NCBI RefSeq assembly: GCF_040054535.1
Contig: NC_090784.1
Span: 18,047,001-18,111,000, forward strand
Direction: 5' to 3'
DNA from: Antennarius striatus
Lineage: Eukaryota > Chordata > Actinopteri > Lophiiformes > Antennariidae
Length of the DNA stretch: 64,000 bases
Shown: one piece after another, positions 43,914-55,143 of the stretch
How positions within the stretch are numbered: the stretch's first letter is position 1
Layout: every line of letters begins with the position of its first letter
The notes under the pieces: generated by a model
What the model saw: only the letters and a program-made list of their open reading frames with translations
What the model was told of the DNA's origin: nothing
Database searches by the model: none
Made by a program: the position numbers and the translations under genes

Positions 43914-45423
43914 ATGGACCAAGCAACGCCGACCACAGATGATTACTATGTGAGTCCATGTTTCTACGACACTAGTCTTTTTGTGGGTCATTGTTTTAAT
44001 ATACGTAAGCAACCTTGACTCATTAAAAATAATATTTCTTCAACAACCTGCATATTTAGACTTATCCTACCCCACCTTGATTAGCCAATCGAAGTGTGGT
44101 AGGGATAAGTCCTAAAAAAAAAAAAATTACAAAAACACATTATAAGCTTATAAAGTCATGACAAACATTATCTTCTGTGAACCTCAACTAAATTATTAGA
44201 TTGATCATGCTTAGTTTTCACATTATAAAGTTTGTAAAATTGTTTGGGGTTTTTTGTTTCTGTAATGCACAATTCTTCAAGCACCCATCTGCTTGAACAA
44301 TTTATCTGAACTCTTCTCTCCCGTCTTTTGCCAATAGATGGACTATGATAATTACTCCAGTGAAATGGGCATCAGTTTTGCAGCACCATGCATGCAGGAG
44401 GACATCTACGGTTTTGCACAGAAGTACTCCCCTATTGTGTACAGTCTGGTGTTCATCCTAGCTGTTGTGGGAAACATCCTGGTGCTGTGTGTGATCCATC
44501 GCTACCGAAACGCTCAAAGAGGAGGAGTCTGTGCCTTTTCTCTGACGGATACCTTCCTCCTCCACCTGGCCATTTCTGACCTACTTCTAGCCTTCACTCT
44601 GCCTCTGTTTGCAGTGCAGTGGGCTCACCAGTGGGTGTTCGGCCTGGCTGTTTGTAAGATATCCGGCGCTCTTTTCTCCTTGAACCGCTATAGTGGAATC
44701 CTTTTCCTTGCCTGCATCAGCTTTGATCGATATCTTGCCATAGTTCATGCCGTCAGCTCCGGATGGAAGCGTAACACATGTCATGCACAGATTGTGTGTG
44801 TCTTCATCTGGGTGGGATGCCTGGGCCTGAGTGGAGTGGACTTTGCTTTTAAACAGGTGGTGGAGGGGAGCATTATAGGCCAGCATAAAGCCCTGTGTCA
44901 GGTGTGGTTCACAGAGAACTCCACACAGTGGCAGGTGGGGCTGCAGCTGGTCAGTGTGGTTCTGGGTTTTGGGTTCCCTTTGCTCATCATGCTCTACTGC
45001 TACATCCGCATCTTCAGGTCTCTCTGCAATGCCACTCGCCGCCAAAAGCGCAAGTCTCTCCACCTCATTGTCTCCATAGTGTCTGTGTTTGTGATTTGCT
45101 GGGCACCATACAGCTGCTTCCAGCTGGCAGATAGTCTGTACAGGATGGAAATGGTGACCGGAAGTTGCCAGTTTGGTCGTGTGGTGGATATTGGGACTTT
45201 GATCACAGAAAGTGTTGGGCTGATGCACTGCGCCATCAATCCTCTTCTGTACGGATTTGTTGGAGTGAAGTTCCGGAGGGAGCTGGCCAAAATGTATGAT
45301 GGACTGCTGGGAAAGAGAGGCTTCCTGGGAATGAAGGGATGGAGACACAGGATGCCAAAAAGAAAAAATGGATTTATTAGTTCAACAGAAAGTGAATACA
45401 CCTCCTACTCTTTCACAGCGTGA
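43914..45423 (+). CDS. CXC-type chemokine receptor, gene 1
   Basis: Seven-transmembrane chemokine receptor, 373 aa, exons 43914-43949 and 44338-45423 (phase 0). Exon 1 encodes MDQATPTTDDYY and exon 2 continues MDYDNYSS, giving an acidic tyrosine-rich N-terminus suited to tyrosine sulfation and chemokine binding. Key motifs are intact: GN in TM1, LAISDLLLAFTLP in TM2, DRYLAIVHA after TM3, CWAPY in TM6, NPLLYGFVGVKFR in TM7, N-terminal Cys and ECL3 Cys (GSCQF). There is no intron in TM3, unlike the next two genes. The ECL3/TM7 region (ESVGLMHC) resembles CXCR5 and CXCR1/2 at least as much as CXCR3, so I leave the subtype open. Translation could also start at 44338 if exon 1 is skipped. AATAAA at 45999-46004 is a plausible poly(A) signal. 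Confidence 0.85.
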
Positions 45424-45998
45424 CACTGTTTAGAGAGGCAAGAATGAATAGAGATATCTGCATGTTGGTGTGACCAAAGAACACAACGCTATAAGGGTTT
45501 ATTGAAAACATAAATTCTATTTTTAAAAGTTCTCATCATGAAGCTTTCAGGTAAAGATGCATTCTTCTGGTGCTTTTCCATCTTGTTAGCATGGATCACC
45601 CTGCTCAGTGTTTCTTTGTTTTAAAGGAAAATCTGATAACATTATTATTAATGTCAGGTTACAGCATAGTTTTTGATTTTTGGATTCATAGGTCAAATCT
45701 TGTGAAACATAGTTACATCATATTCGTGAGAAAAGTTACTGAATTCAAAAATGTAACACTTTTTGGATATTATTGACATCAGTTGCCCCTCTAATTTTAA
45801 CATATAAGGCAATGAAAATGATTTTATTTGAATAGTTATGAATGTTAAATCACACGTTTCATGTTGCTTTCCTTTTACTCATTGGCAGCTGAGTGCTTAA
45901 AATTTGAACATTGTACTACAGAATAGTAAATGTATATGGTGTGATTCATTGTGTTTATTTTTTAAATCAAAACTTTTAATGGACACAGATTTTTTTAT

Positions 45999-46004
45999 AA
46001 TAAA
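45999..46004 (+). terminator. Poly(A) signal, chemokine receptor gene 1
   Basis: AATAAA 576 bp after the stop codon, followed by a T/G-rich stretch (TGTTTTATGTTTG), the usual arrangement for vertebrate 3' end formation. Confidence 0.5.
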
Positions 46005-46798
46005 TGTTTTATGTTTGAAAACTGGCTGTATTTTTATATTCATCTCAGGTTCTCATGTGATTTAATCCAGCAAAACAAGTAAAGGACACTGACCTCAATG
46101 TCCACGTCTTTGCACATGCAAGAAATAGTTCAATGACAGTTTGACCTTGATATGACTATAATGACTATAAATCCCTGCCCATATTTATAATTTGGAATAA
46201 TATCTGTGTAATCATTAGTTTAAGAATAATATATTAGAGAAAATATATTTCACCAATGGTGGTTTTCCTCTGGATCGAGCTCAGTAGCTTTTGACGATGT
46301 CTCAAATTTGACACCAAAATAAATGAGCATGGTTTCAGATGTGTTTTGAATTTAGTTGCAAATTTGTATCATTATTATCTGTTATTTCACATTAGTCCAA
46401 ACATTTCAATGATTCCCAATACATTAATTAAAGAAAACCGTCTGTATTTCGATTATTACAGATGATGACCACCTTAACCTGAGGGATTTTCTCTACACTA
46501 TGTCTCTAAATATTTCATCCATTGACAAACAGTCAATGGTAATTATAACTTCCAGACTATAATGTAAAGAAAACTAGTAATAGAGATGTTTATTTTAAAA
46601 AAAAGAACTTTATGACATAACAGATATAATTGAAAAATTAAAATTAAAGTGAAATATTTCTTGAAATATTTAAATGCAATCGAGAACAGTTTTGGAATTA
46701 TGTAAATAAACCTTTTGGCATTCGTGTTCAATCTGCCGCATTCAACAAGCGTCTGATTACTGTATAGCGACGTTCACTTTGGAAAATCTATTTCAATA

Positions 46799-46812
46799 GC
46801 GCCACCTCGTGG
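46799..46812 (-). promoter_or_regulatory. CTCF-like motif, reverse orientation
   Basis: GCGCCACCTCGTGG reads CCACGAGGTGGCGC on the minus strand, close to the CTCF core consensus. It lies between the first and second chemokine receptor genes. Motif match only. Confidence 0.4.
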
Positions 46813-47339
46813 ATTGCGGCTCAACGTGCGGCGCTTTGTTTGACTTCTTTGTGTCCCGCTGCACCCCCTGTGGACTGTCGGCGTCAAGTCTGCCGTGGAA
46901 ACAGGGTAAACGGAAGTCCAGCAATTTGGCCTTCAAAATAAAATAACTATTTTGTGTAACTCCATAAAAACATGTGAATTTGACAGTACATAATGACGGT
47001 GTCGTTTTTCATTTGATTGTGTACGAAAGAGCGCTGTCTTTTTGTATTGTTTAACCTATTTGTGTTTGCTGACATTCGTAGACGTTGAGTTGAATCTCTC
47101 ATCTCATTTTACTTTGAAAAAAAAAAAGATAGAAAACGCATGTTTTTTTTGACGGAATTGTCTGCGTGTTTGTCTCATTTGGCTGAGTTGATAATAGATG
47201 ACAGTTGCGTGATTCGACGTCCGTAAATTGTCCAGTTGGTAATGAAATTACGTTCATTGTTTATACGTCGCGGAGCAGAAAGTGGACGTCTGGTACGTGA
47301 AGTGCGATCGCGTTGAAACGTCCATCTGGTGAAGCGCAG

Positions 47340-47614
47340 CTCTTCTTGATTCTGCTTCTATTCTTAGTCTTGTCAAAGATGCGTGGACGCTTAAATTACA
47401 GGTCTGGTGAGACGTAAATTTGGAGTCCGAATTCTGGAAAAGTTTTTTCTCGTTTTAATTTTACTTTCGAAACTTGATGGGCGCTTGACAGCTGCGGGAG
47501 ATCCTCCACAAACAGCGACGCTTCAAGCCCGTCCGAAGCTCTTGATCCCGGCGTGGACGAGACAACATCAGAGGTCTTATTTATCCCCCCACCCGTCTTC
47601 TGCAACCCTTTCTG
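47340..47614 (+). other. Possible 5' non-coding exon of chemokine receptor gene 2
   Basis: A strong donor (TTTCTG|GTAAGT) ends at 47614, downstream of a CpG-containing stretch. The coding exon at 49117 is preceded by an acceptor (CTCCACAG, ending 49110) and an in-frame TAG, so a separate upstream UTR exon is required; this is the best candidate. The open frame here lacks an ATG and resembles no protein I know. Confidence 0.35.
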
Positions 47615-47994
47615 GTAAGTCAGATAATAATTTTTTACATTAAAGCAGTTTAATGCTTACAAAATGAAATCACTCCATTTGGACTTGAGTTGTGAGAGAG
47701 ACCCTCAGACCAGTGGGAATACTTCATTTCATTTAAAATTAGTTGTTGTTGTTTTTTAACTTAATTTTAAATCATAACCTCAAGCCATGAAATTATTGTT
47801 TGCTTGTTCTTCAGGATTTATTTTAATAAATGTTATTGTGAAATTCAGAACAAGAAAATGTGATATATTTCAACTAAAATTAATTTGCGGATTCATGCCA
47901 CAGCCACATTATCCTCTCTAATTCCCCTCAATGCCGTAAATCTATAAATTGACTTCACAATATAATGAGATGTGATCCATATGGCCAGTTGTCA

Positions 47995-48445
47995 CCCTAG
48001 ATCCATTCTTCTGCAAAGTTCCGTGGACTTGGACTGAAACTGAAAATGACTACAGCAGCAGTGAAGTGCAGACGCAATGACCCCAGCACCATGCATAAGA
48101 TCAGACAGAATCGGGATAGAGTAGGGATGAAAACAATAACTTAAAATAGAATGTTAATATAAATATAAACACCTATAAGTTATTTGGAGTTCAGGGTTCG
48201 CGTGGCCTGTAGGAAGAAACTCCTCCTCTCAGAGCTCACCTTGATTGGCTGTAGGCGTTTACCTGAGGGCAGCCACTTGAAGAGTCCATGATTGGGGTGG
48301 GTAGTGTCCCTTAGGATCCAGTTCGCTCTAGTCCAACAACTTCCATTGTAGACGCCCTGGAGACAGGGCAGGGTTGTGTGGATGATGCGCTCAGCACGCC
48401 GGATGACTTCTCTCTCCTGAAGTCGACCAGGCCAGGGGCAGATTA
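47995..48445 (+). repeat. Dispersed repeat fragment
   Basis: Contains GGCCTGTAGGAAGAAACTCC, CTGAGGGCAGCCACTTGAAG, GGAGACAGGGCAGGG and GCGCTCAGCACGCCGGATGA, a sequence type I recognise as a repeat of fish genomes (probably part of a retroelement-associated family). Family not assigned; no intact coding. Confidence 0.4.
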
Positions 48446-48818
48446 AACATTGTTGTGAACGCCGGGGCTATCTGGTTTTAGCAGGTGCCTGGGATTATAT
48501 CTGGGTCGGCTGCTTTCCTGATGTTTATTTATCCCAGGTCCCTCCTTACGTTGTGCTTTGAGAACGAGAGAGGGCAGTTGTGATCTGTAGTTTTTACATA
48601 ATCCTGTTGACAGACCGACCATCAAAATAACAGACTGGTGAAAACAGCACCTCCCTACAGGGGAGAATGACCATATTCTGCTTTTGTTATTAGTCATATG
48701 TGCAGGGTCGGACTTGTACACCATAGAATAAGATTTACAACGTTAAATATCACTTCAGTTTTAGTGTAGGTCGTTTCAGTTTTCATTAGCAGCACCACGG
48801 TCAAACTCATTATAGAGA

Positions 48819-48821
<3 letters not shown>

Positions 48822-48857
<36 letters not shown>
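48822..48857 (+). repeat. (TG)n microsatellite
   Basis: About 16 TG units followed by a CG-alternating tail (GTGCGCGCGCACGTG), a purine-pyrimidine tract. Lies about 260 bp upstream of the coding exon of chemokine receptor gene 2. Confidence 0.9.
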
Positions 48858-48859
<2 letters not shown>

Positions 48860-49116
48860 GCGCGCGCACGTGTGTAAGAGGAACTACACTTGTGAGTCAT
48901 TGTTGCCTCATCCAATGAGATTGCACCATGTGAGTTGAGGGGGTGTTTCTGTTTTTTCATAAGGCTTCAGCTGGACTTCCCAGGATGGGATTTTTCAAGA
49001 CTCTCACATGTGTGACTGAATGCAGGACAGATTTAGTTGATGACATCCGTTCTGCGAAGGGCTGTAGCGTTTCTCCTTTCTCACGGCATTTAACAATTTT
49101 GTCTCCACAGTAGAAC

Positions 49117-50508
49117 ATGGATGTGGTGCTTGATGGATTATTCAGCCAGAATGTCACCTATGACTACGAATCAGACTACGAATACAAAGATGAGCTTGAG
49201 TCAAACAACAGTAAGACGTGGATCCCATTTTTGTACTCGTTGGTGCTGGTTATTGGCCTGTTGGGGAATGGACTGGTCCTGACTGCGTTGGTTCAGAAGA
49301 GGCGGTTCTGGACGATATCCGACATCTTTATCCTCCACCTGAGTATCGCAGACGTCCTGCTGCTGGTGATGCTGCCCTTCTTGGCTGTGCAAGCATCTCA
49401 CGATTGCGGGTGGTGCTCCAAGGGTTTTACCTGCAAGATCACCGGAGCGGCCTTTAACGTGAGTTAAAACTCATATTTAGAACAGGTATAGATAAACCTG
49501 ACATTGAGAAGAATGAAGATTTGCGACGTTTGTGTAGATGTATTTGCAAGCCTGTGTTTCTTGGCAGTCCAGGTTCATTCCACTACATACTGTTACTTGT
49601 GAAATGTTCTGCCCCGACATTCTCAGAGCTTGAGGCATCTAGGAAAAGGAAAGTGCAAAGAGGAAGTGAAAGTTAATTCATAAAGATGTGAGTGGAGCTA
49701 CTGTGCTTTACACGCCATCATATCCACTTTTCATTTTCTTTTCCAGATCAACTTCTACTGTGGAATTCTTCTGCTTGTTTGCATCAGTCTGGATCGGTGC
49801 CTGTCTATCGCCCATGCCAGGAGGCTATACTCCCAAAAGAGACCCACTTCAGCTCATATCAGCTGCCTGTTAGTCTGGCTCTGCTCCTTGATCCTCTCCA
49901 TTCCAGACTGGATTTTCATGGTGGCAAGGAAAGATCCATCACAAGAGAAGCTACTGTGTGTTCATAAATACTCGCAGTCACAAACTGACTGGAAGCTGAC
50001 ATCACGCCTGCTCCACCACATGCTGGGCTTCCTGCTGCCTGCAGCCATCCTCATCATCTGCTGGTCCTGCGTCCTGTTACGGCTGCAGCACAGCTTGAAA
50101 AGCCTCCAAAAACTGAGGTCCGTCAATGTGAACCTGTCCCTGGTAGCGATCTTCTTCCTCTGCTGGATCCCATATAACATCACGCTCCTTGTGGACACCG
50201 TCCGAAGTCACCCTGAGGAGACAAATGATTCCTCTGGCATTCCTGAAGGATCCATGAAAACGGCTCTCATGGTCACGTCGGCTCTGGGTTGCGTTCACGC
50301 CTGCCTCAGGCCTCTGCTCTATCTCGGCCGGTGTGCAAACTTCAGGAAACGGATTCTGGGCTTTCTGAGATGTGCTGCAGCTGATTCAGAGAGCTCGCTG
50401 TGGGAGCTAGGTGTAGGCGAGGACGTCCTGCCTGACCAGCGTCATGAGGGGGAAGAGCTGAAGCAGATGACAGGCGTCGATCATCAGATTCCGTCAGCAC
50501 AGTGCTGA
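49117..50508 (+). CDS. CXCR3-like atypical chemokine receptor, gene 2
   Basis: Seven-transmembrane protein of the CXCR3-like group, 367 aa, exons 49117-49458 and 49747-50508, phase 0 intron in TM3 at AAFN|INFYCG. The N-terminus is acidic and tyrosine-rich (YDYESDYEYKDE). The TM3/ECL2 cysteine pair is present (FTCKI and LLCVH). However, the DRY box reads DRC, the TM7 NPxxY reads RPLLY, the N-terminal Cys is absent and ECL3 also lacks its partner Cys. These are positions chemokine GPCRs need for G-protein coupling and N-terminus/ECL3 bridging. The frame is otherwise open end to end, with a C-tail rich in Glu/Asp/Ser. In zebrafish, Cxcr3.3 also has an altered DRY box and acts as a scavenger; this may be its functional counterpart. 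Start ATG is fixed by an in-frame TAG between acceptor and ATG. Confidence 0.85.
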
Positions 50509-53500
50509 TGAATGTCACAAAAGCCCCCCTGTGACTCAGAGGTGGCCTTACTAACACTCCAGCTCTGAGGAAAATTTGGTGTGAAGTCACAATATAGGTC
50601 AAGAGGGCACAGAGCAATTCTCTGTGTAATGATGACAAGTGGATATTTATAAAGGCGGACTCCCCCTCATTGCACATTAATGGGAAGGTTTCATACTTAT
50701 TTTAATCACTCTAGCTTGTTACTCAATATCAAGCATCTTTTTACTGATCTGTATATATTATTCTTTTTACTATTATTACTATTACTATGTAAAGCAAACT
50801 TTTTTCTTCTTTTTATATGTGGTGGATGGATCATTGTGTCATTAAACAGTTTTCAGCCGTTAGAGAATCATCATAAAGCTCATGCCGTAACATTTGAATT
50901 TCAAGTAATATAAGCTGCTATCCTTATCAGTGTTTAGATTTGTTATCTTCCATGAAACAGTCCAGAAGAGTTTATGACTTAATGGCTGACAATAAAAGTC
51001 TTTCACTTTTCATTTTATCCTCAAGCTGTAAAGAGTCTGTGAATTCCAGGATTGTGCTGGGAGTAGAGGAATTTCCCACTGGGTACATTACACTGCCTTT
51101 TGTCAAACTCCATTGCTCCACAGTGGGAGTGTCGACTCCAGGCCGCCTAATGACAAACAGAAGGTGATGTCATCAGTCAGGTGACGGAGCGCGACGGAGG
51201 AGGTGGTGGAGGAGGAAGCGTGAAGTAAACTGTCTCTGCTGTGACCTTTTCGTAGCTCTCTGTTTACTCATCAGATCAATGCTGTTTGTGCACAAGCAGG
51301 AGGAAAAGACTTGGTGGGAAAATACAGGATAAAGAGAAAAAAAACCAATCTCATATGGAAGAGCGTGTGTTCAGCGTCAAATTTGTGGTTTCACCCTCTG
51401 TGCAGGTTATGACCTGCCTGGAATGCCTGAGTTAATGAAAGTAAAATCATGTTAATGCAGCCTGAAATAAAGTGTTTTTTCGATGCATTTGAAATCTTGC
51501 GTAAAATGATTTCACACCAGAAAATAAGCTGTTTCCCTCCTGGCAGGACATATTGTTGCTTTCACTTTCTGCTTTAACTATGAGGCTATTTATGTTGAGC
51601 CTGATTCAAATGATAAAAACTGTGTTCTCAGCTCAGAAATGCTGTTTGTCCGTGGAGGCAGCAGGAACATGTCAATTTTATTGCATTACGAGTTATCTAA
51701 GTGTATATAAGTCACACTGAAACACTGTTTCCTGTTGGAAATAGAGACAAACTGCTCATCGACTCTTTTAAATATCCTGTCAGTATAAACTGAAATTCTG
51801 TTACCGGCAGGACGACATGGAAGGGTATTTGCCTCATAATGAGGTGCAAAGCTTTATGTAAAGGTATGACTTCATAATGTAAAGCAAAACACAATGTTTG
51901 ATGTGTTTGAATGGGACTGAGGCCAAGTTCCTAAGGGACTGTGGGGAGTTTGTGTGTTTTGCTCTAAGCAACAGTAGCCAGACCAGTCAAGTTTCTGGTT
52001 CTGGAGGAACCTGTTTATGTCATAGACATGCTGGTTGTTGGTGGAATCCAATATGTGTCATTTTAACGGGGGGTTTACAGCAGAGCAATCCTCATGCAGT
52101 CAGATGCCAACATGTCATAGACTTTAGAGGAAGTCATGTTAGTTCAAGGTTTTTTGGGTCAATCATGTGTGCTTTGAGCAATTGCTAAAGTTTGTTGCAA
52201 GTGTAGGTATATCTGTATGTTCTTTTATAATATGTTGACACTTAGCTGCTCAAACCGCTTATGTGAGGATGTGTGGCTGCTTTCTGCCATTGTTTCGATT
52301 TCCTTTTCAAAGAAATGGAAGGTAATTCCTCTGAAACCACTACTTGTGGTTTGCAGTTTCACCTATAATCATTAAACATTTCAGAGAGTGCTCCAGAAAT
52401 TATTTTAAAAAATACATGCAAGTATGAAAGAAAGGGATGTTGCACAACATCATGCAGTGCATTCCTTTAAGTGTTGCAATACTTCAAATCAAAGTTTGCA
52501 GAAATAACTGCTGTCGGCTTTAATCTGCTTCTGCATTCCTGCACCTCAGTGAAGATCACGCTAGGTGGAGCATCAGCCAACCAACAATCAGTGTGTAACT
52601 CAGCTTTAAAAAAAGAAAAGAAAAAGAAAGATCTGTTGATTGGTCTGTAAAGACTGCAATTACAAAAATAATATAGTCAATGTTATCAAGAAAAACACAT
52701 TGAAATAAAGCTTGCATGTTTGAAATAAAACCCCATAAAACATGTATTAGATGCAGAAGATGAACCAGCCATGATTTCTTGATTGAAGACTGCTCTATTT
52801 ATGTATCCTGTGCACATTCTGGGATACATCATAACTGAGGCATTTGCTTCTTTTGGGTCATCATCCACCAATCCCACCAAGGTGACCCAACCACAACTGA
52901 TCAATCTGTTGCATTCATCCCAGCAGCGGGAGACCACAGGACTTCTTTGTTCAGCAAAGCCACCTGGTTGCTTTTTCTGTAGTATCAGTGATCCGATGAA
53001 CTTCCTCATGGCTGACCTCACTAACAGGAGTTTGGTCATTATATAAACAGTTGACTTCCATTGGATTGTGATAACCTTCTCCACCCGGCTTCCTCCATTG
53101 CTCCACGTTCTCCTTGTGCTTGGTGTGTTTACAATCACACATTCCAAACACTTTTCCCAGGATACAGTGATGTAAAACACTATCACTGGCTTGTTAGAGT
53201 TGGAAAAGAAAGGCGTGTCTGATGCAGTCCAATAACACGTTTATTTATAATGTGGAGTTTGTGGATAAAATGAACACCTTTATAAACAGGAAAGGCATAA
53301 TTCAATACACTTCAACTTAGATTGATTGACTTATAGAAGAACAGTTTTATTTAGACTATCTGCAAAGCAAGTTGAGAAGGTTCATCTGTTTTTTTGGGGA
53401 GAGAAAGAATTACTGTACTAAGCAACATGTTCTTAACGTGTAAATTTACAAGCATCTCAAGACACTGTAGAAATATCAGTGTTGGCCTTCAAATGGTCCT

Positions 53501-53739
53501 TTTGGCCCTGTTGCTGTGCTGTAATATTGATACATTGGTCCAAAAACAATATTTCATATTTTAACAGTCAACATACATAATAGCAGATTAACATACAACA
53601 GAATTACATACAATAAACATTTGTATGTGAAATATAGTAAACACACACACACCGCAGTAATGCATGTCTTCCTGGTTCATCATACAAAGTTGCCTTGTGG
53701 CCAGAAAAGGGAAATAATATATGTTCTGCACACTCAGGT
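50509..53739. other. Intergenic region downstream of chemokine receptor gene 2
   Basis: No complete gene. It holds the gene 2 3' UTR, a GC-rich GGAGGTGGTGGAGGAGGAAG patch at 51196-51220, an A/G-rich simple tract near 52608-52630, and a minus-strand open stretch at 52951-53151 that has protein-like composition but no recognised family. Confidence 0.4.
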
Positions 53740-54950
53740 AAAGGCAGGAGCTGACCTGTAAACTGATCACCACCTGGTGGTGACTCGGATCAGGTGAAAG
53801 GGGAAGTTGTTGAAAAGACCTGAGAGACCCAAGCGGATAGTGAGGGTCAGCTCGGAACGTCTGGCTGAGGACCCAGTCAAGTTGGTCTCCAACTCCCAAC
53901 TTCGGGCAAAACCTTGAAAATATTCTGGGAGTGGCAGGGGACATGGAATCTGAGTGGTCCATGTTCCATGCTGTCACTGCCTCGCGGCTACATGGATCTG
54001 TGGTGGTGGTAATTCTCAAACCGGCTGGTAGACACCAGAACTGGGGTATGCTGTCAGGCTGAAGGATTCCTACAGGGTATGGTTGGCCTTTAGGAGTCTA
54101 GAGGCAGCTGAAGAGTACTGGCAGGCAAAGTCATGCATGGCTTTAGCTGTCAAGGAGGCAAAGATCCGGTCATGAGAAAGATTTGGTGGAACTATGGAAG
54201 ACAGTCGTCTCCAAAAAGATTCTGGCAAACCTTTTTAACATTTCAGGAGGGAGAAGCAACTCTTTGCCCACACCGTTGGTAGGACAGATGAGGGCCTGTC
54301 GACCTCAACTGGGAAAGTAGTCAGTTGGTGTGAGAAATACTTTGTGGATCCCCTCAATCCCTTTGAAATGCATTTCAGTAAGAAAACAGAGCCAGAGGAT
54401 TTGGCGATGGTCCACTCAAAACGGGCTGAAGCTACTGCAGCTGTTAAAAATCTCCATAGTGGCACGGTCCCAGATGTGGATGAGATCCGCCCTGAGTTTC
54501 TCAAGTGTTTGGATGTTGTTTGGCTGTCATGGCTAATACATCCCTGCAACATTGTGCGGACAATGGGTACAGTACACCTGGAATGCTAAACTGTGCTGAT
54601 AGTTCGCCTTTTTAAGAAAGAGGACCACAGAGTGTGGGCTCAGCCTTAGCCTCAAGGTAGAGCCACTGGTCTTCCGTTTTGAGGGGAGTTAGCTAAGGTG
54701 GTTCAGGCATCTGGTCAGGATGCCCTCCAGACACCTTCTTCAGTTGTTCCAGGCATACCCATCTGGGAGTCCTGTGTTTGTCTATAGGCAAACACAGGAC
54801 TCGCTGGAGAGATTGTATCACTTCATTAGCCTGGGAATGTCTTGGGATTACCCTTGTGGAGTTGGTGGAAGTAGCTGGGCAGAGGAAAGTCTGGTCTTCC
54901 CTGCTAAAACTGCTGCACCCACAACCTGGATCCGGATATGCTGTTGAAAA
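53740..54950 (+). mobile_element. Non-LTR retrotransposon (LINE) copy, internally deleted
   Basis: Plus-strand remnant of a common fish LINE. From 5' to 3': CTGATCACCACCTGGTGGTG, GAACGTCTGGCTGAGGACCC, GGTATGGTTGGCCTTTAGGA (an endonuclease-to-RT linker region), then the start of the reverse transcriptase (DEIRPEFLKCLDVVWLSWL, 54478-54536, and LFKKEDHRVW at about 54608-54638). Most of the RT is missing: about 54640 joins directly to the 3' end (GGTGGTTCAGGCATCTGGTCAGGATGCC, a part of 54698-54725). Frames are broken in several places. I cannot name the clade with certainty (RTE- or Rex-like). Confidence 0.65.
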
Positions 54951-55143
54951 TGAACAAAGAAAAGTATATCTGCTCCCAATAAGTAAAGCTGTTAGATCTC
55001 AAGTTCCAGTATGACACCTCTTTTGCCATTTGGGTCACATATCTTTTATATAACAGAGGATGTAAAGAGAAACATGCTGTACAAATACACGATCAAATCT
55101 TACAAAAGTCAGCTTTGTAAGATTTGTCAGGTTGGTATCTTCC

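Larger units (their letters stand above)
45424..49116. other. Region between chemokine receptor genes 1 and 2
   Basis: Starts with the 3' UTR of gene 1 (poly(A) signal 45999-46004). A CTCF-like motif in reverse orientation lies at 46799-46812, followed by a CpG-containing stretch to about 47350 and a possible non-coding exon ending at 47614. A dispersed repeat (47995-48445) and a (TG)n tract (48822-48857) follow. No additional protein gene was recognised. Confidence 0.45.

Noticed and set aside
44045-44117. Imperfect inverted repeat in the intron of chemokine receptor gene 1 (GACTTATCCTACC ... GGTAGGGATAAGTC)
   Set aside because: Arms are mismatched and no target duplication was seen; too weak to call a specific element.
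44587-45348. 253-codon frame antisense to chemokine receptor gene 1
   Set aside because: Composition follows from the reverse complement of the GPCR exon; no protein family and no splice context.
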